Shown here: positions 1-9,775 of the stretch, piece after piece
Layout: each line of letters starts with the position of its first letter
How positions within the stretch are numbered: the first letter of the stretch is position 1
Assembly: GCA_022826865.1 (NCBI GenBank)
Contig: JAJDUC010000106.1
Coordinates: 1-64,000, forward strand
Direction: 5' to 3'
DNA: 64,000 nt
DNA from: Anaerolineae bacterium
GTDB lineage: Bacteria > Chloroflexota > Anaerolineae > Aggregatilineales > Phototrophicaceae
Notes under the pieces: generated by a model
What the model was told of the DNA's origin: nothing
The model's input: the letters and a program-made list of their open reading frames with translations, nothing else
The model's database searches: none
Position numbers and translations under genes: made by a program

Positions 1-146
1 CGCCCGTTGAAAATGGCCTGCAAATTGCGGGCGTTTCAGCGGGTCGCGTAGACACTGACCGACAAACGCCCCTACGGATTACATAATTTGAGGGGAAAAT
101 GTCATTTATCGGCGCAATTTAAATTTGATGCGATTGCCCTGCCGGG
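1..146 (-). repeat. Dispersed intergenic repeat, truncated by window edge; inverted copy at 58063-58211
   Basis: Reverse complement of 1-146 aligns almost continuously with 58063-58211, including caaatTgcgggcgtttcagcgggtcgcgtagacactgaccgacaaacgcccctacg. Confidence 0.8.
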
Positions 147-243
147 TTCTCATGAAAATTATACAAAGAATGAAACTTTGGGTATAATTAGTCATATCGT
201 GTACTTCTCACGATACAGGTCAGAGATAAGGAGAAATCTTGCT

Positions 244-1521
244 ATGAAGCGACTGACTCTAGTACTCACTGTCTTCAGCCTACTCGTAGGCTTTGGCGCT
301 CCATCTTTGGCAAGCATGCACTGTATGGACGAGTTGGGTTGCGTCGAGGTCGGGCCGGATGACCCGATCGTCATCGGCGCAATGCTTTCGGTATCCGGCG
401 CGACTTCTTTCTATGGTGAAGATTCGCTGGGTGGAATTGAAATAGCGATTAGTAACCGCGACGGCATGCTGCTCGGACGCGAAATCACGCTGGTCGTTGA
501 AGACAGTCTCTGCACTGCTGAAGGCGGGCAGGCTGCCGCGCAACGCGTGGCCGCGGACGAAACGATTGTAGGCGTCATCGGCACGACCTGCTCCGGCGCG
601 GCGCAAGGCGCCATGCCGATAATCAGCGAAGCGGGCATGTTGATGATCTCGTCTTCAAATACTTCGCCCAGGCTGACCAACGACAACGCCGACGAAGGCG
701 GAACCTATCAACCCGGATACTTCCGTACCGCCCATAACGATCTGTTCCAGGGCGCCATGGGCGCGCAGTACGCGGTCGAGGTGCTCAAAGCCGGCGCGGT
801 CGCTACGATACACGATGGCGATCCCTATACTGAAGGTCTGGCGGTCGTCATGGCCAACACCTTTGCCGGTCTGAACGGCGATGTCGTCTTCCAGGGCGCG
901 GTCAGCAAGGGCGACACCGACATGAGCGCGATCTTGACAGAAATTGCCGCCAGCGGTCCGGACGTGGTCTACCTGCCGGTATTTGTGCCGGAATCAGAAT
1001 TCCTCGTTTCGCAGGCGAAGAACACGCCGGGGCTGGAAGACGCTGTGATGATGACAGCTGACGGCAGCTTCTCCGTCACCTTCGCGCAGAACACGGGTGA
1101 AGCCGCGGCTGGTGTCGTTATGACCGGTCCGCATGTCGCGGGAGATACCTACGATGCCTTCCTGGTCCAGTGGGACGAAGAGATCGGCGGCGCGCCGCCC
1201 AGCGGTTTCCACGCCCACGCTTACGATGCCGCCAATCTGCTCATGGATGCGGTTGAAGCGGTTGCGGAAGAGGGCGATGACGGTACGCTCATCATTGGTC
1301 GTCAGGCGCTGCGCGAAGCCATGCAGGCGGTTGAAAACTACGATGGCTTGACCGGATCGCTGACTTGCCAGGAGAATTCGCCATTCAATGGCGACTGCGC
1401 CACCGGTACGGCTCTCGCCGTATTCGAAATCACCGAGGCGCAGGTCAACGACGGCGTCTGGCCTCCGCCAATCGTTTGGGATCTGTCCATGTCGATGGCC
1501 TCAATGGCCGACGATGGCTAA
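244..1521 (+). CDS. Branched-chain amino-acid-type ABC transporter substrate-binding protein (periplasmic binding protein, LivK-like)
   Basis: Signal peptide MKRLTLVLTVFSLLVGFGAPSLAS; PIVIGAMLSVSGATSFYGEDSLGGIEIA and downstream livHMGF. Start re-set from 88 to the ATG before the signal peptide. Confidence 0.85.
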   Translation: MKRLTLVLTVFSLLVGFGAPSLASMHCMDELGCVEVGPDDPIVIGAMLSVSGATSFYGEDSLGGIEIAISNRDGMLLGREITLVVEDSLCTAEGGQAAAQRVAADETIVGVIGTTCSGAAQGAMPIISEAGMLMISSSNTSPRLTNDNADEGGTYQPGYFRTAHNDLFQGAMGAQYAVEVLKAGAVATIHDGDPYTEGLAVVMANTFAGLNGDVVFQGAVSKGDTDMSAILTEIAASGPDVVYLPVFVPESEFLVSQAKNTPGLEDAVMMTADGSFSVTFAQNTGEAAAGVVMTGPHVAGDTYDAFLVQWDEEIGGAPPSGFHAHAYDAANLLMDAVEAVAEEGDDGTLIIGRQALREAMQAVENYDGLTGSLTCQENSPFNGDCATGTALAVFEITEAQVNDGVWPPPIVWDLSMSMASMADDG

Positions 1522-1555
1522 ATCGCAGGATTAGATTCATCTAAAATTCCAAAGA

Positions 1556-1588
1556 GACAAGCCGGAGAGCGAGCGTTTCCGGCTTGTC
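1556..1588. terminator. Probable intrinsic terminator or hairpin after first substrate-binding gene
   Basis: 11-bp perfect inverted repeat GACAAGCCGGA...TCCGGCTTGTC; weak T-tract. Confidence 0.5.
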
Positions 1589-1704
1589 CTTGATTTGTCC
1601 ATAGGTCGCGGTCGGCTTGACCCGAAATTTGCGAAAAATCGATACAGTTTGGATGTCCTCCACCGCGTAAGATGTGTTTGGCGCCGGATCAGCGATTGAA
1701 TGCC

Positions 1705-2991
1705 ATGATAATCAGATATCGGCGAATTCTTTCTTTACTTTGCTTATTTTCACTGGTCTGCGCGCCCGGACTCTCGCTCAAGGCGGATAGCCGTTGCGAT
1801 GATCCCTTAGGCTGCGTCGAGGTGGCGCCTGATGAACCGATTGTGATCGGCGGCATGCTGGTGATTTCCGGCGCTGTGTCCTACCTCGGCGAGGATTCCC
1901 TCGGCGGTATTGAACTGGCGATTCTGCATCGAGACGGCCAATTGCTGGGCCGCGAAATCGAGTTCGTGCTGGAAGACAGCCTCTGTTCGGCGGAAGGCGG
2001 CCAAGCGGCGGCGCAGCGCCTGTCGGCGGATGAGTCAATCGTCGGCGTCATCGGAACAAACTGCTCCAGCGCCGCCCAAGGCGCCATGCCCATTATCAGC
2101 GATGCGGGCCTGGTGATGATCGCGCCGTCGAATACTTCGCCGAGCTTAACCGATGAAGATATCGCCGCCGGCGGTTCGCACCTGCCCGGTTATTTCCGCA
2201 CCAGTCACAACGGCTTGATGGAAGGCATGCGCAACGCGGAGTTCGCCACTGACGTTTTGGGAGCGACTTCAATTGCGACAGTTCACGATGGCGACCCCTA
2301 TACCGAAGGTCTGTCGCGCGTCGTGGCCGCTTCTTTTGCCGATTTGGGCGGCGCTGTCGTATTTGAAGGCGCGGTCAATAAAGGCGATACGGACATGGCG
2401 TCGATCCTGACCGAGATTGCCGTTGTGAATCCGGATGTCATCTACCTGCCGCTTTTTGAGCCGGAAATCAATTTCTTCGCGGCGCAAATGCAGCATATCG
2501 ACGGGCTTGAGGACACCGTTATCATTGGCGGCGGAGCGAGCTTCATGGCCGGCTTCCCGGAAAATACCGGCGAGGCCGCCGTCGGCATCTATGTTTCCGG
2601 TCCGCTGGTTACCGGCAACGCCTATAACACCTTCCTTGCCGCCTGGGACGACGAGGTCGGCGGAACACCGCCCAGCGGTTACCACGCCCATGCCTATGAC
2701 GCGACGAACATATTGCTGGAAGCGGTGGCGGCCGCCGCAGTCGAATTGGAGGGCGGCGGGCTCCTAATCGGCCGGGGCGCGATTCGCGAAGCTTTGGCGG
2801 CAACTGAGGATTATCCGGGCTTGACGGGCAATCTGACTTGTCTCGAAGAATCGCCTTTTGCGGGCGACTGCGCGACCGGCGCCGCCTTGGCGATGTTTGT
2901 CATCACCGAGGCGGAAGTATATGATGACAACTGGCCGCCACCGGTCGCCTGGAATTTTGCATCGGATTCGCCGGGCCAAGCCGAGCTTTGA
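1705..2991 (+). CDS. Second, paralogous branched-chain amino-acid-type ABC substrate-binding protein
   Basis: Strong colinear similarity to 244-1521 product (GCVEVAPDEPIVIGGMLVISGAVSYLGEDSLGGIELA...). Confidence 0.85.
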   Translation: MIIRYRRILSLLCLFSLVCAPGLSLKADSRCDDPLGCVEVAPDEPIVIGGMLVISGAVSYLGEDSLGGIELAILHRDGQLLGREIEFVLEDSLCSAEGGQAAAQRLSADESIVGVIGTNCSSAAQGAMPIISDAGLVMIAPSNTSPSLTDEDIAAGGSHLPGYFRTSHNGLMEGMRNAEFATDVLGATSIATVHDGDPYTEGLSRVVAASFADLGGAVVFEGAVNKGDTDMASILTEIAVVNPDVIYLPLFEPEINFFAAQMQHIDGLEDTVIIGGGASFMAGFPENTGEAAVGIYVSGPLVTGNAYNTFLAAWDDEVGGTPPSGYHAHAYDATNILLEAVAAAAVELEGGGLLIGRGAIREALAATEDYPGLTGNLTCLEESPFAGDCATGAALAMFVITEAEVYDDNWPPPVAWNFASDSPGQAEL

Positions 2992-3073
2992 TATCGCAGT
3001 TAGTCCGTTTAACATGGAAGCCTGAAACAACAGCGCGCCTTTCATCGACCGAATAAGCAAGACGGTTCTGCCT

Positions 3074-4138
3074 ATGTTCAAATGGAAGACGGACGAATTC
3101 TCCTGGGTTGATTTCACAATTGATGTGCTGCGCGTCCTCATTGTGCTTGCTGTCGTGGTTGGCGCCTGGAATACGCTGTCGTCGGGCCGCATCTCCCTTG
3201 CGCAGTGGGTCAACCTGTTTGCCGCCGGCCTCTCCCAAGGCAGCATATACGCGCTGATCGCCCTAGGTTACACCCTGGTTTACGGCATTCTGCTCATGAT
3301 CAATTTCGCCCATGGCGAAGTATTTATGGCCGGGGCATTCACAACCGTATTCTTTGCCGAAGCCCTGAACCGCACCGGCTTCCTAAACGAGCAGCCGCTT
3401 TTGGCGATTCTGCTAATGATTGTTTTCGCCGGTCTCGTGTCGATGACAGTGGCGATTCTGCTCGAAAGGATCGCCTATCGTCCCTTGCGCGGAAGCCCGC
3501 GGCTCGTGCCCCTTATTACAGCTATCGGCGCGTCCTTCTTTCTACAATATACCTTTCGCGGTCTATATGGTTCGGGCTTCAAAGCTTACCCGGGCGTGAA
3601 AGCGCTGCAAGGCGCGTTCAGCATCGGCGGCATCAACATTCCAGTCGCGCAGGTCTTTGTCTTTTGTTCGGCGCTGATCTTGATGCTCTGCCTGTATTGG
3701 CTTGTGGAACGCAGTCGTATCGGCAAAGCCATGCGCGCCGTTTCGGAAAACAAAGAAGTCGCCCGTCTGATGGGCATCGATATCGATTGGGTGATTATGT
3801 TCACCTTCGGCGTCGGCGGTTTCCTGGCTGGATCGGCCGGCGTGATCAACGGCTTGTTCCGCCCGCAAGGCGTCAACTTCTATATGGGTTTCATTCCCGG
3901 CATCAAAGCCTTCACAGCCGCAGTGCTTGGCGGCATCGGCAACATACCGGGCGCAATGCTGGGGGGGCTGTTTCTGGGTGTGATTGAAGCTATCGGCCCC
4001 AATCTGGTACTGGCCGGCCTCGGCATTCCGGGCGCCAATCAGTTGAAGGATGTCATCGCCTTCACAATGCTCGTCCTCGTGCTGATCTTCCGTCCGCAGG
4101 GAATCTTGGGCGAGCGCCTGTCCGAGCAGAAGGCATAA
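3074..4138 (+). CDS. livH: Branched-chain amino-acid ABC transporter permease LivH-like
   Basis: GLSQGSIYALIALGYTLVYGILLMINFAHGEVFMAGAF; multi-TM. Confidence 0.9.
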   Translation: MFKWKTDEFSWVDFTIDVLRVLIVLAVVVGAWNTLSSGRISLAQWVNLFAAGLSQGSIYALIALGYTLVYGILLMINFAHGEVFMAGAFTTVFFAEALNRTGFLNEQPLLAILLMIVFAGLVSMTVAILLERIAYRPLRGSPRLVPLITAIGASFFLQYTFRGLYGSGFKAYPGVKALQGAFSIGGINIPVAQVFVFCSALILMLCLYWLVERSRIGKAMRAVSENKEVARLMGIDIDWVIMFTFGVGGFLAGSAGVINGLFRPQGVNFYMGFIPGIKAFTAAVLGGIGNIPGAMLGGLFLGVIEAIGPNLVLAGLGIPGANQLKDVIAFTMLVLVLIFRPQGILGERLSEQKA

Positions 4139-4150
4139 CGGGACGGCCTC

Positions 4151-6025
4151 ATGGATATATTGCGATCGGAAAGATCCAGAATCGTCGTTTCATTGGGGTT
4201 GCTCTCCGGCGCTTTCATCTTGTTCGCCGGCGCCGTTGGAATGATCGAAGCCTTTCACGAACGCGAAGTCGTGGACAAATTCATCAGCCTGGGGCAGCTT
4301 CTCATGCTCTTGGCCCCGTTTGCAGTTGGCTTCGTCGCCGCGAGCCGCATGGCGCATACCGACGCGAGCGCATTGACCTTGCTCGTCTGCGGGGCCGGCG
4401 TTGGCATTCTCACCGCCATTCCTACCGTCATCCTCCTGCTTTTCAATTCAGAAGAATTCCGATTCTTGCTTGATCTCACGCTCAAGCTGCTGCCGCTGGC
4501 GGTGGCATCGTACTTCGCCTGGCAAAGATACCGCGCCGGCGCTGACCCGCGGTTAGTGGCCGGCGCCTGGCTCGCGATCGCTGTCTTGATTGGCATCGTG
4601 ACCTACTCCTTCGCGCTCGTATTCGAGATCAAAGGCGAATTGCGCACGGTTCTGGTCAATATCAATCGCGATTGGGTGGATGTGGTCACATTTGATCATC
4701 GCAAGGAACTCATGACCGGTATTTTGACCTTATGCCTGGCGACAGTGGCCAGTGGCTGCGTCGGCGCAATCTTTCATTTGATCCCGGACGCGCCGCGGCG
4801 CGCGCTGCTCTATGGGCTGGGCGTCACATTTCTGGTTGGCGCCTTCGGCGAGACCGTTCGCCTGATTCTGCAGGAGCATCTTGACCGCGATACCTTGAAA
4901 GAGATCTTCCGCCGCGATACCTTGCGGCAAAATGCCGCGCTGGCGCTCTTTGTTGTCAGCACAGTCACCGGGTTCCTTTGGGCGATGTTCGGTCAAAACC
5001 TGCGCCATGGCATATCGACCATGGAATACTCCCAGCGCCGCGTTTTGAACGGCATCGGCATGCTCCTCTTCGTCGCCATTCTTTTGTCTCTGCCTTGGCT
5101 GATCGGACGCACACTGAGCGATGTGGCTGTGACAATCGGCATCTTCGTCTTGATGGGATTGGGCTTGAATATCGCGATTGGCTTGGCCGGTCTGCTCGAT
5201 TTGGGCTACGTGACCAACTATGCGGTTGGCGCATATATTCTGGCCGTCCTCACATCCATCGGGCCCCTGGGTCTGCTAAAAGGAACTTTCAATTTTTGGA
5301 CGGTGATCCCGGTGGCGCTGCTGGCGGCAATGACCGCCGGATTCATATTTGCCATGCCCGTTCTGCGCATGCGCGGCGATTACCTGGCGATCGCGACGCT
5401 GGGCTTCGGAGAAATCATCGGCAAGCTGGCAATTTCCGACTGGCTGAAGCCGTTGATCGGCGGCGCTCAAGGCGTGCAAGCGATTCCCAAACCGGTCTTC
5501 CTGGGCGCCGAACTCAAGAACCCGGAACAGCTCTATTACATCGTCCTGGTGGCCTGCCTGGTCACCTTGTTCGTGTCAATCCGGCTGAACAATTCGCGCA
5601 CCGGCCGGCAATGGATGGCGATTCGCGAGGACGAAGATGTAGCTACTGCAATGGGCATCGACACGGCCCGCGCAAAACTGCTCGCCTTCACATTAAGCGC
5701 GGCGACCGGCGGTGTAGCGGGCGCGATCTTCGCCGCCAAGGTCGGCACAGTCTTCCCCAACAGTTTCACCGTTTTCATCTCCATCAACGTGCTGAGTTTG
5801 ATTATTGTCGGCGGCATCGCCAGCAATCCCGGCATCGTTGTCGGCGCGATTGTGCTGATCGGCATGCCGGAGCTCCTGCGCGAATTCTCCGACTTCCGCT
5901 TCATGATGTATGGCGCGCTGCTGATTCTGATGATGATCAAGCGTCCACAGGGATTCATCCCGTCCAAGATCGTGACGCATGAAGTCCGGCAGGGTGTCAA
6001 GCTAAAGCCGGCGGCGGCCGAATAA
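4151..6025 (+). CDS. livM: LivM-like permease with about 300-aa N-terminal membrane extension
   Basis: C-terminal half MGLGLNIAIGLAGLLDLGYVTNYAVGAY, MRGDYLAIATLGFGEI; long additional hydrophobic N-terminus. Confidence 0.88.
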   Translation: MDILRSERSRIVVSLGLLSGAFILFAGAVGMIEAFHEREVVDKFISLGQLLMLLAPFAVGFVAASRMAHTDASALTLLVCGAGVGILTAIPTVILLLFNSEEFRFLLDLTLKLLPLAVASYFAWQRYRAGADPRLVAGAWLAIAVLIGIVTYSFALVFEIKGELRTVLVNINRDWVDVVTFDHRKELMTGILTLCLATVASGCVGAIFHLIPDAPRRALLYGLGVTFLVGAFGETVRLILQEHLDRDTLKEIFRRDTLRQNAALALFVVSTVTGFLWAMFGQNLRHGISTMEYSQRRVLNGIGMLLFVAILLSLPWLIGRTLSDVAVTIGIFVLMGLGLNIAIGLAGLLDLGYVTNYAVGAYILAVLTSIGPLGLLKGTFNFWTVIPVALLAAMTAGFIFAMPVLRMRGDYLAIATLGFGEIIGKLAISDWLKPLIGGAQGVQAIPKPVFLGAELKNPEQLYYIVLVACLVTLFVSIRLNNSRTGRQWMAIREDEDVATAMGIDTARAKLLAFTLSAATGGVAGAIFAAKVGTVFPNSFTVFISINVLSLIIVGGIASNPGIVVGAIVLIGMPELLREFSDFRFMMYGALLILMMIKRPQGFIPSKIVTHEVRQGVKLKPAAAE

Positions 6026-6037
6026 CGCAGGGGCAAG

Positions 6038-6862
6038 TTGAGCATGGCCGAAACGGGCAGGAACGGGACGTCCAGGATTCTGGAAGCAAAGGGCATGACC
6101 AAGCGCTTCAGCGGTTTGGTCGCTGTCGATAATCTCGATTTTTACATTCCGGAAGGTGCCATAGCCAGCATTATCGGGCCAAACGGCGCTGGCAAGACCA
6201 CCTTCTTCAATTGCATCACCGGCTTTTATCAAATTGACGACGGCGAAATCTTGTTTGATGGCGCGCGCATCAATGGCCGGTCGCCCGATCAAATCACCCG
6301 CTCGGGCATTTCGCGCACGTTTCAGAATATCCGGCTGTTCAACAATATGTCCGCCATTGAAAATGTCATGGTTGGGCAGGAGCCGCATCTCAAGTCGACC
6401 TGGATCGGCGCGATTCTCGGCTTGCCATTCACGCGCGAAGAGGACGTGATGTCCGAAGATCGGGCCAGCGAATTGCTGCGCTTCGTGGGCTTGGCGGGCA
6501 AGGGCGACATGCTCTCCAAAAATCTTTCTTATGGCGACCAGAGGCGGCTGGAGATTGCGCGGGCGCTGGCCAACAAACCAAAGCTGGTCCTCCTGGACGA
6601 GCCGACCGCCGGGATGAATCCGCGGGAAACCATCGAAACGACAGATTTCATCCGCCGGCTGCGCGATGAACTGGGCATCACAGTCGTTTTGATCGAACAT
6701 GATATGCGCGTCGTCATGGAGATATCCGAGCACATTACTGTGCTGGATTATGGGCGCAAGATCGCGGAAGGTCTGCCCAGCGAGATCCAGACCAATCCCG
6801 ATGTCATTGAAGCCTACCTGGGCCGTGGCGCAGCCGCCAGCGCCACCGCCAGCGAAACTTAG
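6038..6862 (+). CDS. livG: Branched-chain amino-acid ABC ATPase LivG-like
   Basis: Walker A GPNGAGKT, LSYGDQRRLEIARALANKPKLVLLDEPTAGMN. Confidence 0.92.
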   Translation: MSMAETGRNGTSRILEAKGMTKRFSGLVAVDNLDFYIPEGAIASIIGPNGAGKTTFFNCITGFYQIDDGEILFDGARINGRSPDQITRSGISRTFQNIRLFNNMSAIENVMVGQEPHLKSTWIGAILGLPFTREEDVMSEDRASELLRFVGLAGKGDMLSKNLSYGDQRRLEIARALANKPKLVLLDEPTAGMNPRETIETTDFIRRLRDELGITVVLIEHDMRVVMEISEHITVLDYGRKIAEGLPSEIQTNPDVIEAYLGRGAAASATASET

Positions 6863-6881
6863 CCGAAGGCGGGCTCAGATC

Positions 6882-7592
6882 ATGGCGCTTCTGGAAGTCA
6901 ACGGCATTCACACTTATTACGGCAACATCCATGCGCTGAAGGGCGTTTCTTTTGAAGTCGATACGGGTGAAATCATCGCGCTTATCGGCTCCAACGGCGC
7001 TGGAAAGACGACAACGCTGCGTACAATCTCGGGCTTGATGACACCGCGCGAAGGCAGCGTGAACTACGACGGCGAGGTAATCTCCAATACACGCGCCGAC
7101 ATGCTCGTATCCAAAGGCATCTCCATGGTTCCCGAAGGTCGCGGGGTCTTCGCCAAGCTGACGGTTGAAGAAAACCTCGACATGGGCGCCTATATCAGGC
7201 GCGACGGCGCCATAAAGGAAGACCTCAAGGGCGCGTTCTCGCTCTTTCCCCGGCTTCAGGAACGCCGGAAGCAGGTCGCCGGAACCTTGAGCGGCGGTGA
7301 ACAGCAGATGCTGGCGATCGCGCGCGCATTGATGTCGAAACCACGACTTTTATTGCTGGATGAACCCTCAATGGGCTTGGCGCCGGTGCTGGTGGATGGC
7401 GTCTTCGAAACCGTGCAGCGCATCGCCAACGAAGGCGTCACTATCTTGCTGGTCGAGCAGAACGCGCATATGGCGCTGCAAATTGCCGATCGCGGATACG
7501 TGCTGCAGAGTGGCGAAGTCGCCATAAGCGATACCGCCGCCAATCTGCAAAAAAACGAAACCGTAAAAAAGACCTACCTCGGCATCGACTGA
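6882..7592 (+). CDS. livF: Branched-chain amino-acid ABC ATPase LivF-like
   Basis: GSNGAGKT, LSGGEQQMLAIARALMSKPRLLLLDEPSMGLAP; start reset from 6699 to ATG at 6882. Confidence 0.92.
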   Translation: MALLEVNGIHTYYGNIHALKGVSFEVDTGEIIALIGSNGAGKTTTLRTISGLMTPREGSVNYDGEVISNTRADMLVSKGISMVPEGRGVFAKLTVEENLDMGAYIRRDGAIKEDLKGAFSLFPRLQERRKQVAGTLSGGEQQMLAIARALMSKPRLLLLDEPSMGLAPVLVDGVFETVQRIANEGVTILLVEQNAHMALQIADRGYVLQSGEVAISDTAANLQKNETVKKTYLGID

Positions 7593-7597
7593 ACGCC

Positions 7598-8770
7598 ATG
7601 CCGCCAGGTTCTCGCCCAGCGGAAACTCAACAAGAGCTCGCATCTCTTTCCCCTCGCTATCTGCGTGAAATGGCCAGCGTCGCCGCCGACGGCCCTGCGC
7701 CAGCGATCAGCGACTTCAGTTTCGAAGCTGTAACCGGCGGCGTCGGCGGCGCAGTCGGCGGGACCGCCATCTACCGCTTCCGGTTAAGCAGCGCAGAAGG
7801 CCCGCTCCCTTCTCTTATCCTCAAGATCCTTTTCCGCCGCGCGACCGAAGATGAGGCTTCGCCCTACTACTGGAAACGCGAATACGAGTTGCATCGCTCG
7901 GACTTGTTGGCAAGCCCCCCGCCGCGGACTTTCGCCTTGCCAAGGGTCTACCGCTGCGAGGACCGCGGCGAAGCCTGCTGGATCTGGATGGAGGACATTC
8001 GCGATACAAAAGACGCCTGGTCGCTGGCGGATTATCAGGACATTGCCCTCCGCCTCGGGCGCTTCAACGGCGCCTGGCTGTCCGCCGCGCGCTTGCCGGA
8101 ATATGCCTGGCTATCGAAAAACTGGCACCGGGCTATCGTCCCGGCCCTATCCAACACGTTTACGGAGCTGGATCAACTGCTGATGCATCCATTGGCGCGA
8201 ATCACGCTGCCGCGGGAAGATCAGGCGGAGATCGAGGCTATCTGGCGCGATCGTGAGTTATTCTGCGGCGCGCTGCGGGCTTTGCCGCAGACCTTCTGCC
8301 ACAATGACGCCTTTCGCCGCAACGTCATGCATGGCCAGGACGAAGTTGTACTGCTGGACTGGGCATTAGCCGGGTCGGGCGCCCTCGGCTCCGATCTCGT
8401 GTCGCTGGTAGCCGTCAGTTTATATTACGATGGCTTCTCGCATGACTTTGCCGAGCAATTGGACCGTGGCGTATTCGCCGGATATATCGCCGGTCTGCGC
8501 CAAGCCGGCTGGACCGACGACGCCCGGCTGGCCCGAATCGGCTATATCTGCGCAATGACCTTGCGTGGGCTGGCGGGCGTCAAACAGGACATCGCGCTCT
8601 TGACTGACGAGTCCTGCCATGAACAGCTTCGCGAGAATCACCGCACGGACAATCTGCGGGAGATTGCCGAGTTCTTCGCCGCTGTTCGCCGCTTTCGCCT
8701 GCTGACTATGGCGCGCGAAGCTAGGCATTTACTGTCCGGCTCGGCTCTTTTGCGTTCGGGCTCCGGATGA
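7598..8770 (+). CDS. Aminoglycoside phosphotransferase/choline-kinase-like (APH fold) protein
   Basis: TFCHNDAFRRNVM ... VVLLDWALAGSGALGSDL (HxDxxxxN and D-W motifs of APH-type kinases). Confidence 0.7.
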   Translation: MPPGSRPAETQQELASLSPRYLREMASVAADGPAPAISDFSFEAVTGGVGGAVGGTAIYRFRLSSAEGPLPSLILKILFRRATEDEASPYYWKREYELHRSDLLASPPPRTFALPRVYRCEDRGEACWIWMEDIRDTKDAWSLADYQDIALRLGRFNGAWLSAARLPEYAWLSKNWHRAIVPALSNTFTELDQLLMHPLARITLPREDQAEIEAIWRDRELFCGALRALPQTFCHNDAFRRNVMHGQDEVVLLDWALAGSGALGSDLVSLVAVSLYYDGFSHDFAEQLDRGVFAGYIAGLRQAGWTDDARLARIGYICAMTLRGLAGVKQDIALLTDESCHEQLRENHRTDNLREIAEFFAAVRRFRLLTMAREARHLLSGSALLRSGSG

Positions 8771-9641
8771 GCGAGAACAACAGACCCAGGGCAATCAGGC
8801 CGCCGCCAATCCACAACGACGACGTCATCGCCTGCCCGAGGATTAACGCCGATAGCAGCACGCCGACCAGCGGCTGCGCGAAGAAGAAGAGCGAGGCGAC
8901 AGTCGCTGGCACGAGAGCAAATGCTCGATTCCACAAGAGCAGGGCCAGCGCTGTCGATACCAAGCCCAGATAGAGCACGCCCAGGACGATACCCGGATCC
9001 AGGCTAACGACGGGCCGCCGCGTCAATTCGATGAGGCTCGCCGGGATGGCGATCAGCAATCCACCAAACAGAGCGACGACGGTCACGGTTAGAGTTGGCA
9101 GTGGATGCCGCAGAGACAGACGGCGCACAAGCACCGAATACAAACCCCAGGTCAAGGCGGAAACCGCCAGGAAGACATCGCCGACGAAGGTTTCCGAGCT
9201 GAAATCCGCCCGGCCCGGATCAAGAATCGCCAGAACGCCGACAGACGCCAGGATGATCGCGCCCAGCCTCAGGATTGTCAGTCTTTCGCGCAAGATGATG
9301 AGGGCGAAGAGGACGACAAAAGCCGGAGACGCGCTCGTGACCAGCGCGCCGTTGACCGCCGTTGACAGGTCCGTACCGACGAACTGTGTGCCCAAGCTGA
9401 TACCGAGCCCGGCTATGCCGACCAACAGTAGATTTCGCAGGCCGGCGCCGCTTGGAAAGGCATGTCCGCGCCTCCGCTCGAGCGGGAGTAAAACCAACAG
9501 CGCCAGCAGAATGCGCAGCGTGAGCAAAGTAAAAGGCGGTATCGCTTCCAGCGTCAAGTCGGAGACCACATACATGCCGCCCCAGATACTCGCTGCCGCG
9601 ATGCCATAAATCGCGCCGCGCCACAGGCTAGAATTTGCCAT
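8721..9641 (-). CDS. EamA/DMT-superfamily permease
   Basis: Two hydrophobic repeats, AAASIWGGMYVVSDLTLEAIPP...; start reset to MANSSLWRG. Confidence 0.82.
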   Translation of the reverse strand: MANSSLWRGAIYGIAAASIWGGMYVVSDLTLEAIPPFTLLTLRILLALLVLLPLERRRGHAFPSGAGLRNLLLVGIAGLGISLGTQFVGTDLSTAVNGALVTSASPAFVVLFALIILRERLTILRLGAIILASVGVLAILDPGRADFSSETFVGDVFLAVSALTWGLYSVLVRRLSLRHPLPTLTVTVVALFGGLLIAIPASLIELTRRPVVSLDPGIVLGVLYLGLVSTALALLLWNRAFALVPATVASLFFFAQPLVGVLLSALILGQAMTSSLWIGGGLIALGLLFSLIRSPNAKEPSRTVNA

Positions 9642-9775
9642 ACCAAGAGCGCTCCCCGCTCGTTGCAGCGCAAGAATACTATCGCAGGCGCTCGTCTCCT
9701 GAAAGGCTGCCCCGCCGCGGAACTGATGAGAATTGAGCCCGCATCGCAGAACGCGCTGGACGCCCAAGAGTATAA

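Noticed and set aside
88-243. Extended N-terminus of the first substrate-binding ORF
   Set aside because: Sequence lies in the intergenic repeat/promoter region; a typical signal peptide begins at ATG 244.
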